Assembly (NCBI GenBank): GCA_937922655.1
Contig: CALAJH010000069.1
Coordinates: 1-51,710, forward strand
Source: an uncultured Bacteroidia bacterium
Lineage (GTDB): Bacteria > Bacteroidota > Bacteroidia > J057 > CALAJH01
Direction: 5' to 3'
DNA: 51,710 nt
Part shown: one piece after another, positions 26,478 through 34,869 of the stretch
How positions within the stretch are numbered: position 1 is the stretch's first letter
Layout of the letters: each line of letters opens with the position of its first letter
The notes under the pieces: generated by a model
Database searches by the model: none
Seen by the model: only the letters and a program-made list of their open reading frames with translations
Told to the model about the DNA's origin: nothing
Position numbers and translations under genes: made by a program

Positions 26478-27479
26478 ATGGCGAAAGCGAAAAAAAGCGC
26501 ATACCCCAAGGAGTTGGTCATGCGCTGGTACTATCAAATGTTGCTGATGCGCCGGTTGGAGGAGAAGGCGGGTCAGCTTTACGGACAGCAAAAAATCAAG
26601 GGTTTTTGCCATTTGTACATTGGTCAGGAGGCGGTGGGTGCGGGCATTGAATCGGCGATTCGTCCCGACGACTACATCATTACGGCGTATCGCGACCACG
26701 GCAACGCCTTAACGCGCGGTATATCGGCGCGGGCGGTCATGGCCGAACTGTACGGCAAAATTGGGGGATGCTCCAAGGGCAAGGGAGGCTCGATGCACAT
26801 GTTTTCGCGGGAAAACAACTTTTTGGGCGGCCATGGCATTGTTGGGGCGCAGATTCCCCTTGGCACGGGCGTGGCTTTCGCCATCAAATACCAAAAGCGC
26901 GACAACGTGTGCATTTGCATGTTCGGCGACGGCGCCGTTCGTCAGGGCGCTTTGCACGAAGCCTTCAACCTTGCCATGATGTGGAAGTTGCCCGTCGTTT
27001 TTGTCTGCGAAAACAATCTTTACGCGATGGGAACGGCCGTCGAACGTTCGTCCAACGTAACCGATATCTATCGGTTGGGTTCGGCGTACGATATGCCGTC
27101 CGCCCCCGTGGACGGCATGTCGGTTGTGGCGGTACACGAGGCGACGCTTGCCGCCGTCGAACGCGCCCGCAAAGGCGACGGCCCCACTTTCCTCGAAATG
27201 AAAACCTATCGTTACCGTGGGCACTCGATGTCCGATCCCGCCAAGTACCGCACCAAGGAAGAGCTCGAAAAGTTTAAAAGCGAAGACCCGATTGCCGAAA
27301 TACGCAACTACATCTTCGAGAACAAAATTGCCGACGACGCCGAACTCGACGCCATAGACCAACGGGTCAAAGCCGAAGTACAGGACGCCGTCGATTTTTC
27401 CGAGGCTTCGCCTTTTCCCGACCCCAAAGAACTTTATACCGACGTTTACATCGGCGATTATCCTTTCGTCATGGATTGA
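26478..27479 (+). CDS. pdhA: Pyruvate dehydrogenase E1 component, alpha subunit
   Basis: E1 alpha/beta decarboxylates pyruvate with thiamine diphosphate and hands the acetyl group to E2. The 333-residue protein has HLYIGQEAVGAG, ITAYRDHGNAL, GKGGSMHMF, the thiamine-diphosphate motif GDGAVRQGALHEAFN (about 151) ending in CENN, and the RGHSMSDPAKYR loop (about 247). Length fits a stand-alone alpha subunit without a fused beta part. The E1 beta gene is not next to it and not in the window; the E2 gene lies about 9 kb downstream at 36336. Confidence 0.93.
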   Translation: MAKAKKSAYPKELVMRWYYQMLLMRRLEEKAGQLYGQQKIKGFCHLYIGQEAVGAGIESAIRPDDYIITAYRDHGNALTRGISARAVMAELYGKIGGCSKGKGGSMHMFSRENNFLGGHGIVGAQIPLGTGVAFAIKYQKRDNVCICMFGDGAVRQGALHEAFNLAMMWKLPVVFVCENNLYAMGTAVERSSNVTDIYRLGSAYDMPSAPVDGMSVVAVHEATLAAVERARKGDGPTFLEMKTYRYRGHSMSDPAKYRTKEELEKFKSEDPIAEIRNYIFENKIADDAELDAIDQRVKAEVQDAVDFSEASPFPDPKELYTDVYIGDYPFVMD

Positions 27480-27765
27480 CGAAAAGTTTGTTGGGTCGTT
27501 GCCGGAGCTTTGGGTCGGAGTTATCATAAGCCGAACATGGCGCAAAGGCCCAACAATTCTCGATGCACATTCGACGGCGACGTTGAAATCATGGTAAATT
27601 CGGACATGGTTTTGAAATTTTTCTTTTTGGGGATAAATTTTGATTGTATTTGACGGATAGAGAAATTTAAAACAAATAACATAAATTTTATCGCCGAATA
27701 GGCGGATTCCATACAACCGAACTATTTGGTAGGGGTATGGTTGTGCCACGAACCGGCATTTATAT

Positions 27766-28782
27766 ATGAGCGACGGATTGGACCATTTTGTTTGCGACAC
27801 GGGTTTTAAGCGAATAATGAATCGAAGCCCGGGATTTTTTTGGAGCTTGATGTTTCCGGAATTGCGGGCGACGATTCGCATCCCGGGTGCGGACAAAGAG
27901 CTTGTCGAATCGGAAAGGTCGCTTCGCGGCGACGGTCTTTGGGAGGTTGGGGTCGAAAACCGACCGAAAACGGGGTATTTTTGGTGCGAGGCTTTTACGC
28001 GATACGACAAATCGATTCCCGTGCGTGTTGTGGAATACAAAACGGGTAAGCATAGGGAACATCTCGCGGCGTACAACGAGGTGGTCGAAGTTTACGCGGG
28101 CGCCGTTGTTTTGACCCACCCGCCTAAAAACGCCGATTTTTCTCTTGCCGGATTGCCTGAAATCGCTGTTCCGCACGTAGTTATGCCTTGGGTTTCCGCC
28201 GTAAAATGTTTGGAAGTCGAGGGGGCGGCCGGCGGTGCATTGGCTGTTTTGTCCGACGAACGCAACTTTTTTCTCTCCGTCATCGTAGAAAGGCTCAACG
28301 AGGTTGAGGACGAACGGCAATGGCGGAGCTGGGCATCCATCGTTTTTGCTTTTGCCGCCGCCGTCAAGGATAAAACATTTTTCCGAAATTTTATGGATTT
28401 GCTGCAAACGACCGTCGAGACCGAAAAAATCCAAAGGCTCAAAAAGGAATTGGAGCCGGTTTTGGACGTGCTTTATGAAATGCGCTACGAGGAGGGCGTT
28501 GAGGACGGATTCTCCGAGGGGAAAAAAGAGGGATTTTCCGAGGGGAAAAAAGAGGGATTTTCCGAGGGGAAAAAAGAAGGATTCTCCGAGGGGAAAAAAG
28601 AGGGGTTCTCCGAGGGGAAAAAAGAAGGATTTTCCGAGGGGAAAAAAGAGGGTGTGTTAGGCACAAGCTTAAAGTTTGCGGCCAAACTCTTAAGTCGCGG
28701 GATGAGCGTTGAAGAAGTCGCCGAAATAAGCGAACTTGAGCTTGACCAAGTTGAAGCCCTCGCTTCCGCCAACGGCAATTAA
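27766..28782 (+). CDS. Rpn/PD-(D/E)XK-like protein with GFSEGKKE repeat tail
   Basis: The 338-residue protein resembles the Rpn (recombination-promoting nuclease, YhgA-like) family. GDGLWEV supplies an Asp (D56), then WCEAF (E75) and DKSIPVRVVEYKTG follow in the same order as the family's D, E-x-Q and mPxRxxxY segments. The usual E-x-Q reads E-A-F, so nuclease activity is uncertain. Near residue 248 begins a tail of six GFSEGKKE repeats and then a short helical end (MSVEEVAEISELELDQVEAL). Gly/Glu/Lys repeat tails are common in this family. It may be mobile or domesticated; no transposon ends are seen. Confidence 0.6.
   Translation: MSDGLDHFVCDTGFKRIMNRSPGFFWSLMFPELRATIRIPGADKELVESERSLRGDGLWEVGVENRPKTGYFWCEAFTRYDKSIPVRVVEYKTGKHREHLAAYNEVVEVYAGAVVLTHPPKNADFSLAGLPEIAVPHVVMPWVSAVKCLEVEGAAGGALAVLSDERNFFLSVIVERLNEVEDERQWRSWASIVFAFAAAVKDKTFFRNFMDLLQTTVETEKIQRLKKELEPVLDVLYEMRYEEGVEDGFSEGKKEGFSEGKKEGFSEGKKEGFSEGKKEGFSEGKKEGFSEGKKEGVLGTSLKFAAKLLSRGMSVEEVAEISELELDQVEALASANGN
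28507..28650 (+). repeat. Six 24-bp tandem repeats coding GFSEGKKE
   Basis: Six consecutive 24-bp units, differing only by silent changes (GGA/GGG, TTC/TTT, GAG/GAA), each with a GGGG-AAAAAA run. Because the unit is a multiple of three, copy-number change would keep the frame. Confidence 0.95.
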
Positions 28783-29000
28783 ACCGAATAATCAATCAAA
28801 ATTTAAAAATACGACGCTTGCACTCAAATTGTTTGGGATTGAATTTAGGATGCGGGCAAAGAATGAAAATCGCGCCGGCCCCGGTTCGAGGCTTTGTCGT
28901 CTTCGACAAAAAAAACACGCAACGGACGAGAGAGACTCGTCGCTCATAAAAATATCTTAAAAATTTTTGGCGGGTAAAAATATTGTCGTTATTTTTGCAA

Positions 29001-29008
29001 TATCTTTG
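29001..29008 (+). promoter_or_regulatory. -7 element of the tRNA gene (TATCTTTG)
   Basis: An exact TAnnTTTG match ending 3 nt before the first base of the tRNA. If real, transcription starts within a few bases of the motif. Confidence 0.5.
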
Positions 29009-29011
29009 GAA

Positions 29012-29085
29012 GGGCCCGTAGCTCAGACGGTTAGAGCAACAGACTCATAATCCGGAGGTCGGGGGTTCGATTCCCTCCGGGCCCA
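29012..29085 (+). tRNA. tRNA with CAT anticodon (Met, or Ile with modified C)
   Basis: A 74-nt cloverleaf: a perfect 7-bp acceptor stem (GGGCCCG/CGGGCCC), a 4-bp D stem (GCTC/GAGC), anticodon CAT at 29046-29048 in loop CTCATAA, a 5-nt variable loop AGGTC and T arm GGGGG-TTCGATT-CCCTC. A at the discriminator position; CCA is not encoded. The anticodon stem ACAGA/TCCGG has two mismatches (A27-G43 and A29-C41). Elongator Met is the default; Ile-CAT (lysidine) cannot be excluded. The bases do not suit initiator tRNA, which would have a 1-72 mismatch. Confidence 0.9.
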
Positions 29086-29158
29086 CCCGATAGTCAAACA
29101 TCGAAACGTGGGCGGTCTAAAGATCGCTATTTTTTTATTTCCTTACCATATCATCCTT

Positions 29159-29443
29159 ATGTATTCCCACCAAAATTCGGGAAACCGTACACCCAACCGA
29201 GTGTACAAAGCCGTGGTTAGCACGCGCTCCGGCAAAATAGTTGCGCACGATTACCGCAAAGGAACGCTGGATTATGCCGGCAACATCGACCGCAACGCTG
29301 AATTTCAACCCGACGAAGGCGTCTACTTCTGGGGTTACGAAAAAACCATCCACCCAAGAAACGGGAACGACCCCTTCAAAGTCATCGTACCCGACCGCGA
29401 AGCCACCCAAGACGAATTTGAATCCACCAGACCTTCCCATTAA
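29159..29443 (+). CDS. Small unknown soluble protein
   Basis: A 94-residue hydrophilic protein (MYSHQNSGNRTPNRVYKAVV...) without membrane segments. Not recognised. An in-frame GTG or ATG start further upstream (29108) would add a hydrophobic leader, but the ATG at 29159 is preferred. A strong terminator follows, which supports a real transcript. It lies between the tRNA and the AhpD-like gene. Confidence 0.55.
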   Translation: MYSHQNSGNRTPNRVYKAVVSTRSGKIVAHDYRKGTLDYAGNIDRNAEFQPDEGVYFWGYEKTIHPRNGNDPFKVIVPDREATQDEFESTRPSH

Positions 29444-29468
29444 CTCCTTTACGCCGCATCAACGCCTT

Positions 29469-29502
29469 GCCGGCCCCTTCAAAGGGGCCGGCGTTTTTTT
29501 TC
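29469..29502 (+). terminator. Strong Rho-independent terminator
   Basis: GCCGGCCCC (29469-29477) and GGGGCCGGC (29484-29492) make a perfect 9-bp GC stem with loop TTCAAA, followed by G and eight T. It follows the small gene at 29159-29443. Confidence 0.9.
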
Positions 29503-29545
29503 GCCGTATCGGATTACGCCGAGAAAGAGTCCGAAAAATTGCACC

Positions 29546-29917
29546 ATGCTCCCAAAAATGACGAAATTTGCCACGATGGTTGAAGAATTTAACGAATATC
29601 GGGCGAAAATGAACGCGCGGATTATGGAGGACGCGTCGCTGAACGTAAAACGATTTTGGGCGGTGGACGCACGGGCCTACGAACCCGGAGCTTTGAACGC
29701 GACGGTCAAAGAACTCATGGGCCTTTGCGCATCGCTTGTTTTGCGTTGCGACGACTGCGTCAAATATCACGTCCAACAAGCGGTGACACTCGGCGCCACC
29801 GACGCTGAAATTAACGAGGCCATGGAAATCGCATTGGTCGTCGGTGGAAGCATCGTCATACCGCATATGCGTCGGGCGTACGAATTTCGCGACGCCTGCC
29901 GGAACGTTAAAAACTAA
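29546..29917 (+). CDS. Carboxymuconolactone decarboxylase/AhpD-family protein
   Basis: A 123-residue helical protein with the AhpD-type redox motif CDDC followed by VKYHVQQA (about 68-78), preceded by KELMGLCASLVLRC and followed by LGATDAEINEAMEIALVVGG. This is the alkylhydroperoxidase-like fold with CxxC-x3-H. Members reduce peroxides or serve as decarboxylases, and function cannot be told from sequence. An alternative ATG at 29558 exists. Its stop overlaps the convergent DUF5686 gene by 11 bp. Confidence 0.85.
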   Translation: MLPKMTKFATMVEEFNEYRAKMNARIMEDASLNVKRFWAVDARAYEPGALNATVKELMGLCASLVLRCDDCVKYHVQQAVTLGATDAEINEAMEIALVVGGSIVIPHMRRAYEFRDACRNVKN

Positions 29918-32519
29918 TATTGGCGTTGATTCGAAAACCGAAATTGTAATTGAACTTGGCCAGTCTGCCCGGAGCCTGCGGGTCGAAATACGACAGCCGC
30001 CAAATAAAGTCGATGCGAAAAATGCGGAAAATATTTTCCAAACCGGCGCCAACCTCCATGTAAGGAATGCCGTCGGGCGCGCGGGCGACAATCATTTCGG
30101 AAATCAGTTCGGGATTGGGCGGCGCCGGCGAATTCATTAATCGGTTGGCTTCGGTGAGCGTACCCCAGCCAATCCGAAAGCTGGCCGTTTCCCGCCACCT
30201 GAGTTTTTTCATCAGCCACCGCCAACCCGGAATCTTATTGAAAATCCATCCCTCGCCGTGATAATCCACGGCGCCCACGGCGTAGCGGTCGGCACAAAAT
30301 TCGTAGTAGTACATGAGGTTGAAGCCGACGCCGTCGTAAATCGTGCCGCGATTCTTTGAACCGATGAAAGAAAAAGCCGCGTCCCAATAATATCCGTTGG
30401 GGTCGAAAACGTAAGACTGGTTGCCGGTGAAAACATATAGGCTCGGATAGGGAAGCGTGCCAAAAATTTGCCCGATGGTAACGGTGTAGTTCGCCCAACC
30501 GAACCGTGCCGACTTCAAGCGCCCCGTGAACGACAACGACACCTTATGGTATTCGAATTGCCCGCCCAAAAGCCCTTTGATGCCGTAGTTGTAGTCCACG
30601 TAAAACTTTGGAATCGGCGTAGGCATGTAAATTTTTTCGTTTTGTTTCCAAACGTACTCTTCTTTAAACGATATGCGCAAGGAAAAACCCGTTTCGGCGT
30701 AGCGATAAACGGAATAGAGTTTGTTGTCGATTTGATAAAAATAAGGAAAGGTAGGGGCCGGAGTGAAATTGTAAGTTTTGAGGTAAAATATGCCGTAGAC
30801 GTTGCGGAGAATGTCGGCGCGAAGGCGTAGGGTGTTGTCGGTGTAATAATTGAGTTTGGTCAGCGGCACGCGCATCAACAAAGAGTAGAGCAAACCCGTG
30901 CCGTCGACGTCGTAGTTTTTGAAACCGACCTGCTCGACCTCCTGTGTTCGCGAAATGCCCAAATCCAAGCGCGGTCGCTTGACAAATCGGTACATCGCCT
31001 CGACGTCGTATTTAAAACGTTTGTCCTTAAAGCCGTAGGCGCCCTGTGTCCCAAAATACCAACGTTCGCTGAACTTGAAATTCGTGTAAACGCCAAATTG
31101 TACCCTCAAACCCTCGACACGGTTGAAACCCACCAGTTTTGAATACGGCCCGATGTCTATCGGCCCGAAACGTTTTTTGCCCGTGGTAAAAAATTGGTTT
31201 ATCGTCGAAATCAATTTCCATATCGAACGTTTTTTAAGTTCTTCAATAAAACGATAGGCGGCTTTGTCACTTTTTTCGAGCGCCGACGCCCTGTTCGTCA
31301 CCCAATACAGCGAATCTTTTTTGTCGGCGTCTTCGGCGACGTCCATGGCCTCGCCGCGAAAAAAATCGGGTGCAAGCGGCACATTGAGTTGGTATTTGGT
31401 GTTGAAGGTTACCGTCCTGCCAACGATGCCGATTCTGTCCTCTTTGTTCTTGAAATCGACCTCGATGTCTCGAACTACGGGTATCCACAGACTGTCGATT
31501 TTTTCGAACTCCTGACGAACGCGGACGTTTTCGACGAAATTGATGTTGGGGTCGGAGGCGAGCCACAAGTCCACTTTTTTCACGGCCCAACTGCCCGACT
31601 CGATGTATATCTTTCCGACGAAAAGGGGGTCGTATTTGTTACGGGGAACGATGTTCATGCCAAAAACGCTGTCGGCGCCGTTGACGACGGTGTCGAACAA
31701 ATAAAAGCGGTAACTGAGCAGCGAAGCCGTCGCTATCGGACTCAAAAACGCTTTTTCTACGATGACAATGTTGTTGTCGTAGACGTCGACGTTGGCCAAA
31801 AGCGTAGTCAGAAACGTCGATTCGTTGCTTTCGATGCCCGTGGTTTTTCTGGCGACGACCAGCTCTTTTTTTCGCGGTTTGTGGTATTCGATTTTTTTGA
31901 TTTCCTCGGTCAAATATATGCCGAGTTTGTAGCGGTTGTTGGAGTCGGTAACGGCGCTGTCGCCTTTTTGTTCGAGAAGAAAATCCCGGGCGGGTTTGAG
32001 CCAAATCGATGAATTAAGTTTTTCTTCGGTGATGTTGTTGAGGGTGATGGTCGTTTTGGTATAGACTTCGCATGAATAGTTTTCCAAGGCCTGAATGCGG
32101 TTTTTGTCCCGGTTTTTGATCGCGTTGCGAATGATGCGGTTGGCGGGATTTTCCCGGGCTTTGATGACCACCGCCTCGGTGATGACGTGTTCTTTGGTAC
32201 GCAAACGGAAAACCAGACCTTCGAGCGCTTCCGTTCCGACGGCTACGGTCGTATCGAAAGGCAGGTAGCCGATGGCTCGAACCGAAAATTTGTGTCGGCC
32301 CGAGGGCAATTCCAAACGAAATTGTCCGTCGAGGTTGGTAATCGTGCCGACGTTCAAACTGTCCACCGTTACGTTGACGAGTTGGAGCGGTTCGTCGTCT
32401 TCGATGACGAGCTTGCCCGAAACAGGTACCGTTTGGGCGTACACCGACCCCATGACAAGCGCCGGCACAAGGCATATTAATTTTAACAAATCCAAGGTAT
32501 TGAATACGACGGAATGCAA
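29907..32519 (-). CDS. DUF5686-type outer-membrane protein with carboxypeptidase-regulatory-like domain
   Basis: This 870-residue protein starts with a signal peptide (to about 29, SVYAQ). A CarboxypepD_reg-like beta-sandwich domain follows (about 33-110: VSGKLVIEDDEPLQLVNV, TNLDGQFRLELPSG, FSVRAIGYLPFDTTV), and then a long region typical of DUF5686 proteins ending in an outer-membrane barrel with aromatic final residue (FNYNFGFRINANISF). Such proteins are found across Bacteroidota near surface or gliding genes; their role is unclear. Downstream it overlaps the AhpD-like gene tail to tail. It is divergent from rsfS. Confidence 0.85.
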   Translation of the reverse strand: MHSVVFNTLDLLKLICLVPALVMGSVYAQTVPVSGKLVIEDDEPLQLVNVTVDSLNVGTITNLDGQFRLELPSGRHKFSVRAIGYLPFDTTVAVGTEALEGLVFRLRTKEHVITEAVVIKARENPANRIIRNAIKNRDKNRIQALENYSCEVYTKTTITLNNITEEKLNSSIWLKPARDFLLEQKGDSAVTDSNNRYKLGIYLTEEIKKIEYHKPRKKELVVARKTTGIESNESTFLTTLLANVDVYDNNIVIVEKAFLSPIATASLLSYRFYLFDTVVNGADSVFGMNIVPRNKYDPLFVGKIYIESGSWAVKKVDLWLASDPNINFVENVRVRQEFEKIDSLWIPVVRDIEVDFKNKEDRIGIVGRTVTFNTKYQLNVPLAPDFFRGEAMDVAEDADKKDSLYWVTNRASALEKSDKAAYRFIEELKKRSIWKLISTINQFFTTGKKRFGPIDIGPYSKLVGFNRVEGLRVQFGVYTNFKFSERWYFGTQGAYGFKDKRFKYDVEAMYRFVKRPRLDLGISRTQEVEQVGFKNYDVDGTGLLYSLLMRVPLTKLNYYTDNTLRLRADILRNVYGIFYLKTYNFTPAPTFPYFYQIDNKLYSVYRYAETGFSLRISFKEEYVWKQNEKIYMPTPIPKFYVDYNYGIKGLLGGQFEYHKVSLSFTGRLKSARFGWANYTVTIGQIFGTLPYPSLYVFTGNQSYVFDPNGYYWDAAFSFIGSKNRGTIYDGVGFNLMYYYEFCADRYAVGAVDYHGEGWIFNKIPGWRWLMKKLRWRETASFRIGWGTLTEANRLMNSPAPPNPELISEMIVARAPDGIPYMEVGAGLENIFRIFRIDFIWRLSYFDPQAPGRLAKFNYNFGFRINANISF

Positions 32520-32654
32520 AATTAAGACATTTTCCGCGACAATCGGCGGACGAACGCCAACGTACGGATTGGTCGTTTTTTAGGAATACGGGTTCAATCG
32601 ACGCGGACGCCAAACTTGGCTTTTGAAGCGCCGGGAGAATTGCCTAAAAAATCG

Positions 32655-32662
32655 TAATTTTG
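32655..32662 (+). promoter_or_regulatory. -7 element of rsfS (TAATTTTG)
   Basis: An exact TAnnTTTG match ending 9 nt before the rsfS ATG at 32672, predicting a leader of only a few nucleotides. Confidence 0.45.
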
Positions 32663-32671
32663 CGCCGGCAA

Positions 32672-33046
32672 ATGACAACACACCCCACTACGGCAACGGC
32701 TTACGAAAAGTTGATTGCCGCCATTGTCGAAGGTCTACGGGAAAAAAAGGGCTTCGATTTCGCAATCATGGATTTGAGCGAACTCAAAGGCGCGGTGGCC
32801 GACGCCTTCGTTATTGCGTCGGCGGCTTCCGACCGGCAGGCACAGGCCCTTGCCGACTCCGTCGAAGAGTTCACCCGGAAACTATGCGGCGACAAACCTT
32901 TGCGTGTGGAAGGTTACGCCCGAGGCGAGTGGATACTCTTGGACTACGTCAACGTCGTGGTCCACGTTTTTTTACCCCGCGTTCGTCTGTTTTACGGACT
33001 GGAAGACTTGTGGGCGGACGCACCCGTTCAACGCATCGCCGAATGA
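32672..33046 (+). CDS. rsfS: Ribosome silencing factor RsfS (Iojap/DUF143)
   Basis: RsfS binds protein uL14 on the 50S subunit and blocks subunit joining under starvation. The 124-residue protein keeps the family core: FDFAIMDLSELKGAVADAFVIASA, the RVEGYARGEWILLDYVNVVVHVF stretch in two parts, and YGLEDLWADAP near the end. Length is normal. The ATG at 32672 is the only good start; a TTG at 32660 overlaps the promoter motif. In many Bacteroidota ftsH follows rsfS; here an unknown gene follows after 1 nt. Confidence 0.92.
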   Translation: MTTHPTTATAYEKLIAAIVEGLREKKGFDFAIMDLSELKGAVADAFVIASAASDRQAQALADSVEEFTRKLCGDKPLRVEGYARGEWILLDYVNVVVHVFLPRVRLFYGLEDLWADAPVQRIAE

Positions 33047-33047
33047 C

Positions 33048-33905
33048 ATGAAATCCGCGCGGTTAAACGAGTCGCCGTTGAAATTGATGTTGCGGGCCAT
33101 AGGCGGGCCTAAGGAAGTGGCGCTGAAATTTTGGCGCATGGCCGAATCCTTCGCCCTTATCCTCAACGTACCCGAAAGCACCCGCAGGCTCCGAAAGTTC
33201 AAAGAACTCGGCTATTGCGACGAACCGCCCAATCACGCCCAGCTCATTGTCGCTTCTTTCGACCAACTTCGTTTTTACATCGTCCCCGCCGCCTACGACT
33301 TCTACGATTCCATCGGCATCAACTTCAACTTTCATCAATTGCTCCGGGTCTTGGACGACCCCGTTGCCGTTATGGACCCTATCGGCATTCGCACGAGCAA
33401 AAACGGAATCATCGGACACCTGCTTCAGGTGGTGCATACCAGTCCCCTTTACGACCTACAACTGTTGAGGATGTGGGACGACGGCCTCGATGAAATGGAA
33501 AAACAAACGGCTCAAATGATTGACGGCAGTCATCCGCGTTACAAACAAATTTCCGCCGTCAACGAAGACCCGCGTTATTTCGTCAGACTTTTGGATTTCA
33601 TCCGTCGATACAGGGTCAGTTTGGACGAAAACGAGCCTTTCGAGCGACGCAGCGGCGTGGCCCAATACGAGTTTATGTTTCTTTTGGCGGAGTATCAATT
33701 TCGAAGTTTGCCCGGTTTTTTGCGTTACGCGGGTCGGCTGCCGAAAACGACGTCGAAATTGTTGCGCCATTACCGGCGGACGAAAAAATTGGATTTTCGC
33801 TTGTGTGACGTCGACGTTTGCCGGCGGGCCGCCCGCGACGCAAACGCCCACGGCCGTCCCGTTCCCGAAGACGTGATGCTTTATCTTGCCCAAAAGCCCG
33901 CATAA
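33048..33905 (+). CDS. Unknown protein coupled to rsfS
   Basis: A 285-residue soluble protein, not recognised. It is rich in helices with many aromatic and basic residues (LMLRAIGGPKEVALKFWRMA near the start; LRHYRRTKKLDFRLC near the end) and has no signal peptide or membrane segment. It starts one nucleotide after the rsfS stop, so the two are almost surely co-transcribed. The longer open frame upstream overlaps rsfS out of frame and was rejected. A role in translation is possible by association only. Confidence 0.7.
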   Translation: MKSARLNESPLKLMLRAIGGPKEVALKFWRMAESFALILNVPESTRRLRKFKELGYCDEPPNHAQLIVASFDQLRFYIVPAAYDFYDSIGINFNFHQLLRVLDDPVAVMDPIGIRTSKNGIIGHLLQVVHTSPLYDLQLLRMWDDGLDEMEKQTAQMIDGSHPRYKQISAVNEDPRYFVRLLDFIRRYRVSLDENEPFERRSGVAQYEFMFLLAEYQFRSLPGFLRYAGRLPKTTSKLLRHYRRTKKLDFRLCDVDVCRRAARDANAHGRPVPEDVMLYLAQKPA

Positions 33906-34132
33906 ACTACGGCACGCGAGCTTTGTCCATGTTCACGGAAAAAACTTTGCAGTAAAAGAATATTTTTAATCAACGCCGGTTTTTCATCGCCGTCTACTTA
34001 ACACTACCCGCAAAACTATCGACCTGTGCGTCGTTGCGGTTATGGGTACCGGAGACCCAACGAGTAAAACGACGGAACTTTTCTTTGACTCCAATTTGTA
34101 TTTAGTCTAAATAATACGACCGCCCCGGGCGC

Positions 34133-34462
34133 ATGAAAGTTTACGACCTTACCTTCCTGTTTGAAGAACCGGACAAGTCTCCCGTTACCGTAAAAGTCGT
34201 TGAGGGCGACTCGATTTTGGACGCGGCCCTCGACAACGACATCGACCTTCACCACAATTGCGGTGGTGTATGCGCTTGCAGTACCTGCCATGTATACATT
34301 GAAGAGGGCATGGAATATTTACCCGAAATCACCGACAAAGAAGAGGATTTTATCGACAGGGCTATCAATCCGCGTTTGGAATCGCGACTGGGTTGCCAAT
34401 GCATCATTGGCGGCCCCGTGGTTGTGCGTATTCCCGACCAATCGGTTTTGTTGGGGCATTAA
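34133..34462 (+). CDS. Adrenodoxin-type 2Fe-2S ferredoxin
   Basis: A 109-residue electron carrier. The iron-sulphur ligands follow the vertebrate-adrenodoxin/ISC Fdx spacing C43-x5-C49-x2-C52-x35-C88 (CGGVCACSTC and RLGCQC). VVEGDSILDAALDNDIDL, and later YLPEITDKEEDFID, are typical of this family, which feeds electrons to iron-sulphur cluster assembly or P450 systems. No isc genes lie nearby. The gap upstream (33906-34132) shows no exact promoter match. Confidence 0.92.
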   Translation: MKVYDLTFLFEEPDKSPVTVKVVEGDSILDAALDNDIDLHHNCGGVCACSTCHVYIEEGMEYLPEITDKEEDFIDRAINPRLESRLGCQCIIGGPVVVRIPDQSVLLGH

Positions 34463-34606
34463 TCAATAAGACGGGGCTGAAATCTTGACGGCATTCAAAC
34501 GTCGCTTGGCTTGAAAAAAAACTCGGCGGAAGTACATTGCCAAGAACCGACCTTTTGCACAAGTACTAAAAAAACAAAATTCATGTCCGAAAAACAAGAA
34601 AAATTT

Positions 34607-34614
34607 TAATTTTG
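34607..34614 (+). promoter_or_regulatory. -7 element (TAATTTTG) in the gap
   Basis: An exact TAnnTTTG match about 53 nt before the ATG of the 54-codon frame at 34667. No -33 partner was found. Confidence 0.3.
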
Positions 34615-34666
34615 GCAAGACAACCGATAAATATTTTGCCGGCGTCGAACCGATAACGACGAGCGC

Positions 34667-34831
34667 ATGAAAACGCCGGTTTGGAAAGGAGCCAAACGTC
34701 GTACGCGGCCCCCACGTGAAAAAGATGCGGACGCTTTTGGCATGACGGGAAGGGCGAACGCGCAGGGTCGCTTTCGCTTATCGTTGATTCTTCAATATTT
34801 AATTTACCGTCGCGTCCGGAACATGCCGTAA
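34667..34831 (+). CDS. Possible 54-residue basic protein (tentative)
   Basis: An ATG-started frame coding MKTPVWKGAKRRTRPPREK and then a more hydrophobic end (FRLSLILQYLIYRRVR). It is very basic. A matching promoter motif lies upstream, but no family, ribosome-binding site or codon signal supports it. It may be chance. Confidence 0.2.
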   Translation: MKTPVWKGAKRRTRPPREKDADAFGMTGRANAQGRFRLSLILQYLIYRRVRNMP

Positions 34832-34858
34832 AACGTCCGGGCCCAAGGTTTATTTTGA

Positions 34859-34866
34859 TAACTTTG
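34859..34866 (+). promoter_or_regulatory. -7 element (TAACTTTG) abutting the gene at 34870
   Basis: An exact TAnnTTTG match ending 3 nt before the ATG at 34870, the same distance as between the -7 motif and the tRNA at 29012. Confidence 0.45.
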
Positions 34867-34869
34867 TGC

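Larger units (their letters stand above)
34463..34869. other. 407-bp gap with a possible short gene
   Basis: Between the ferredoxin and the HolD-like gene. It holds an exact -7 match (34607-34614), a possible 54-residue gene (34667-34831) and the promoter of the next gene (34859-34866). A minus-strand open frame here is antisense to real genes and was dropped. Confidence 0.5.

Noticed and set aside
28507-28650. The 24-bp repeats as a CRISPR-like array
   Set aside because: There are no spacers, the units are contiguous and they code in frame for GFSEGKKE.
29012-29085. The tRNA as an integration site of a mobile element
   Set aside because: No duplicated tRNA 3' end, integrase or foreign block is seen beside it.
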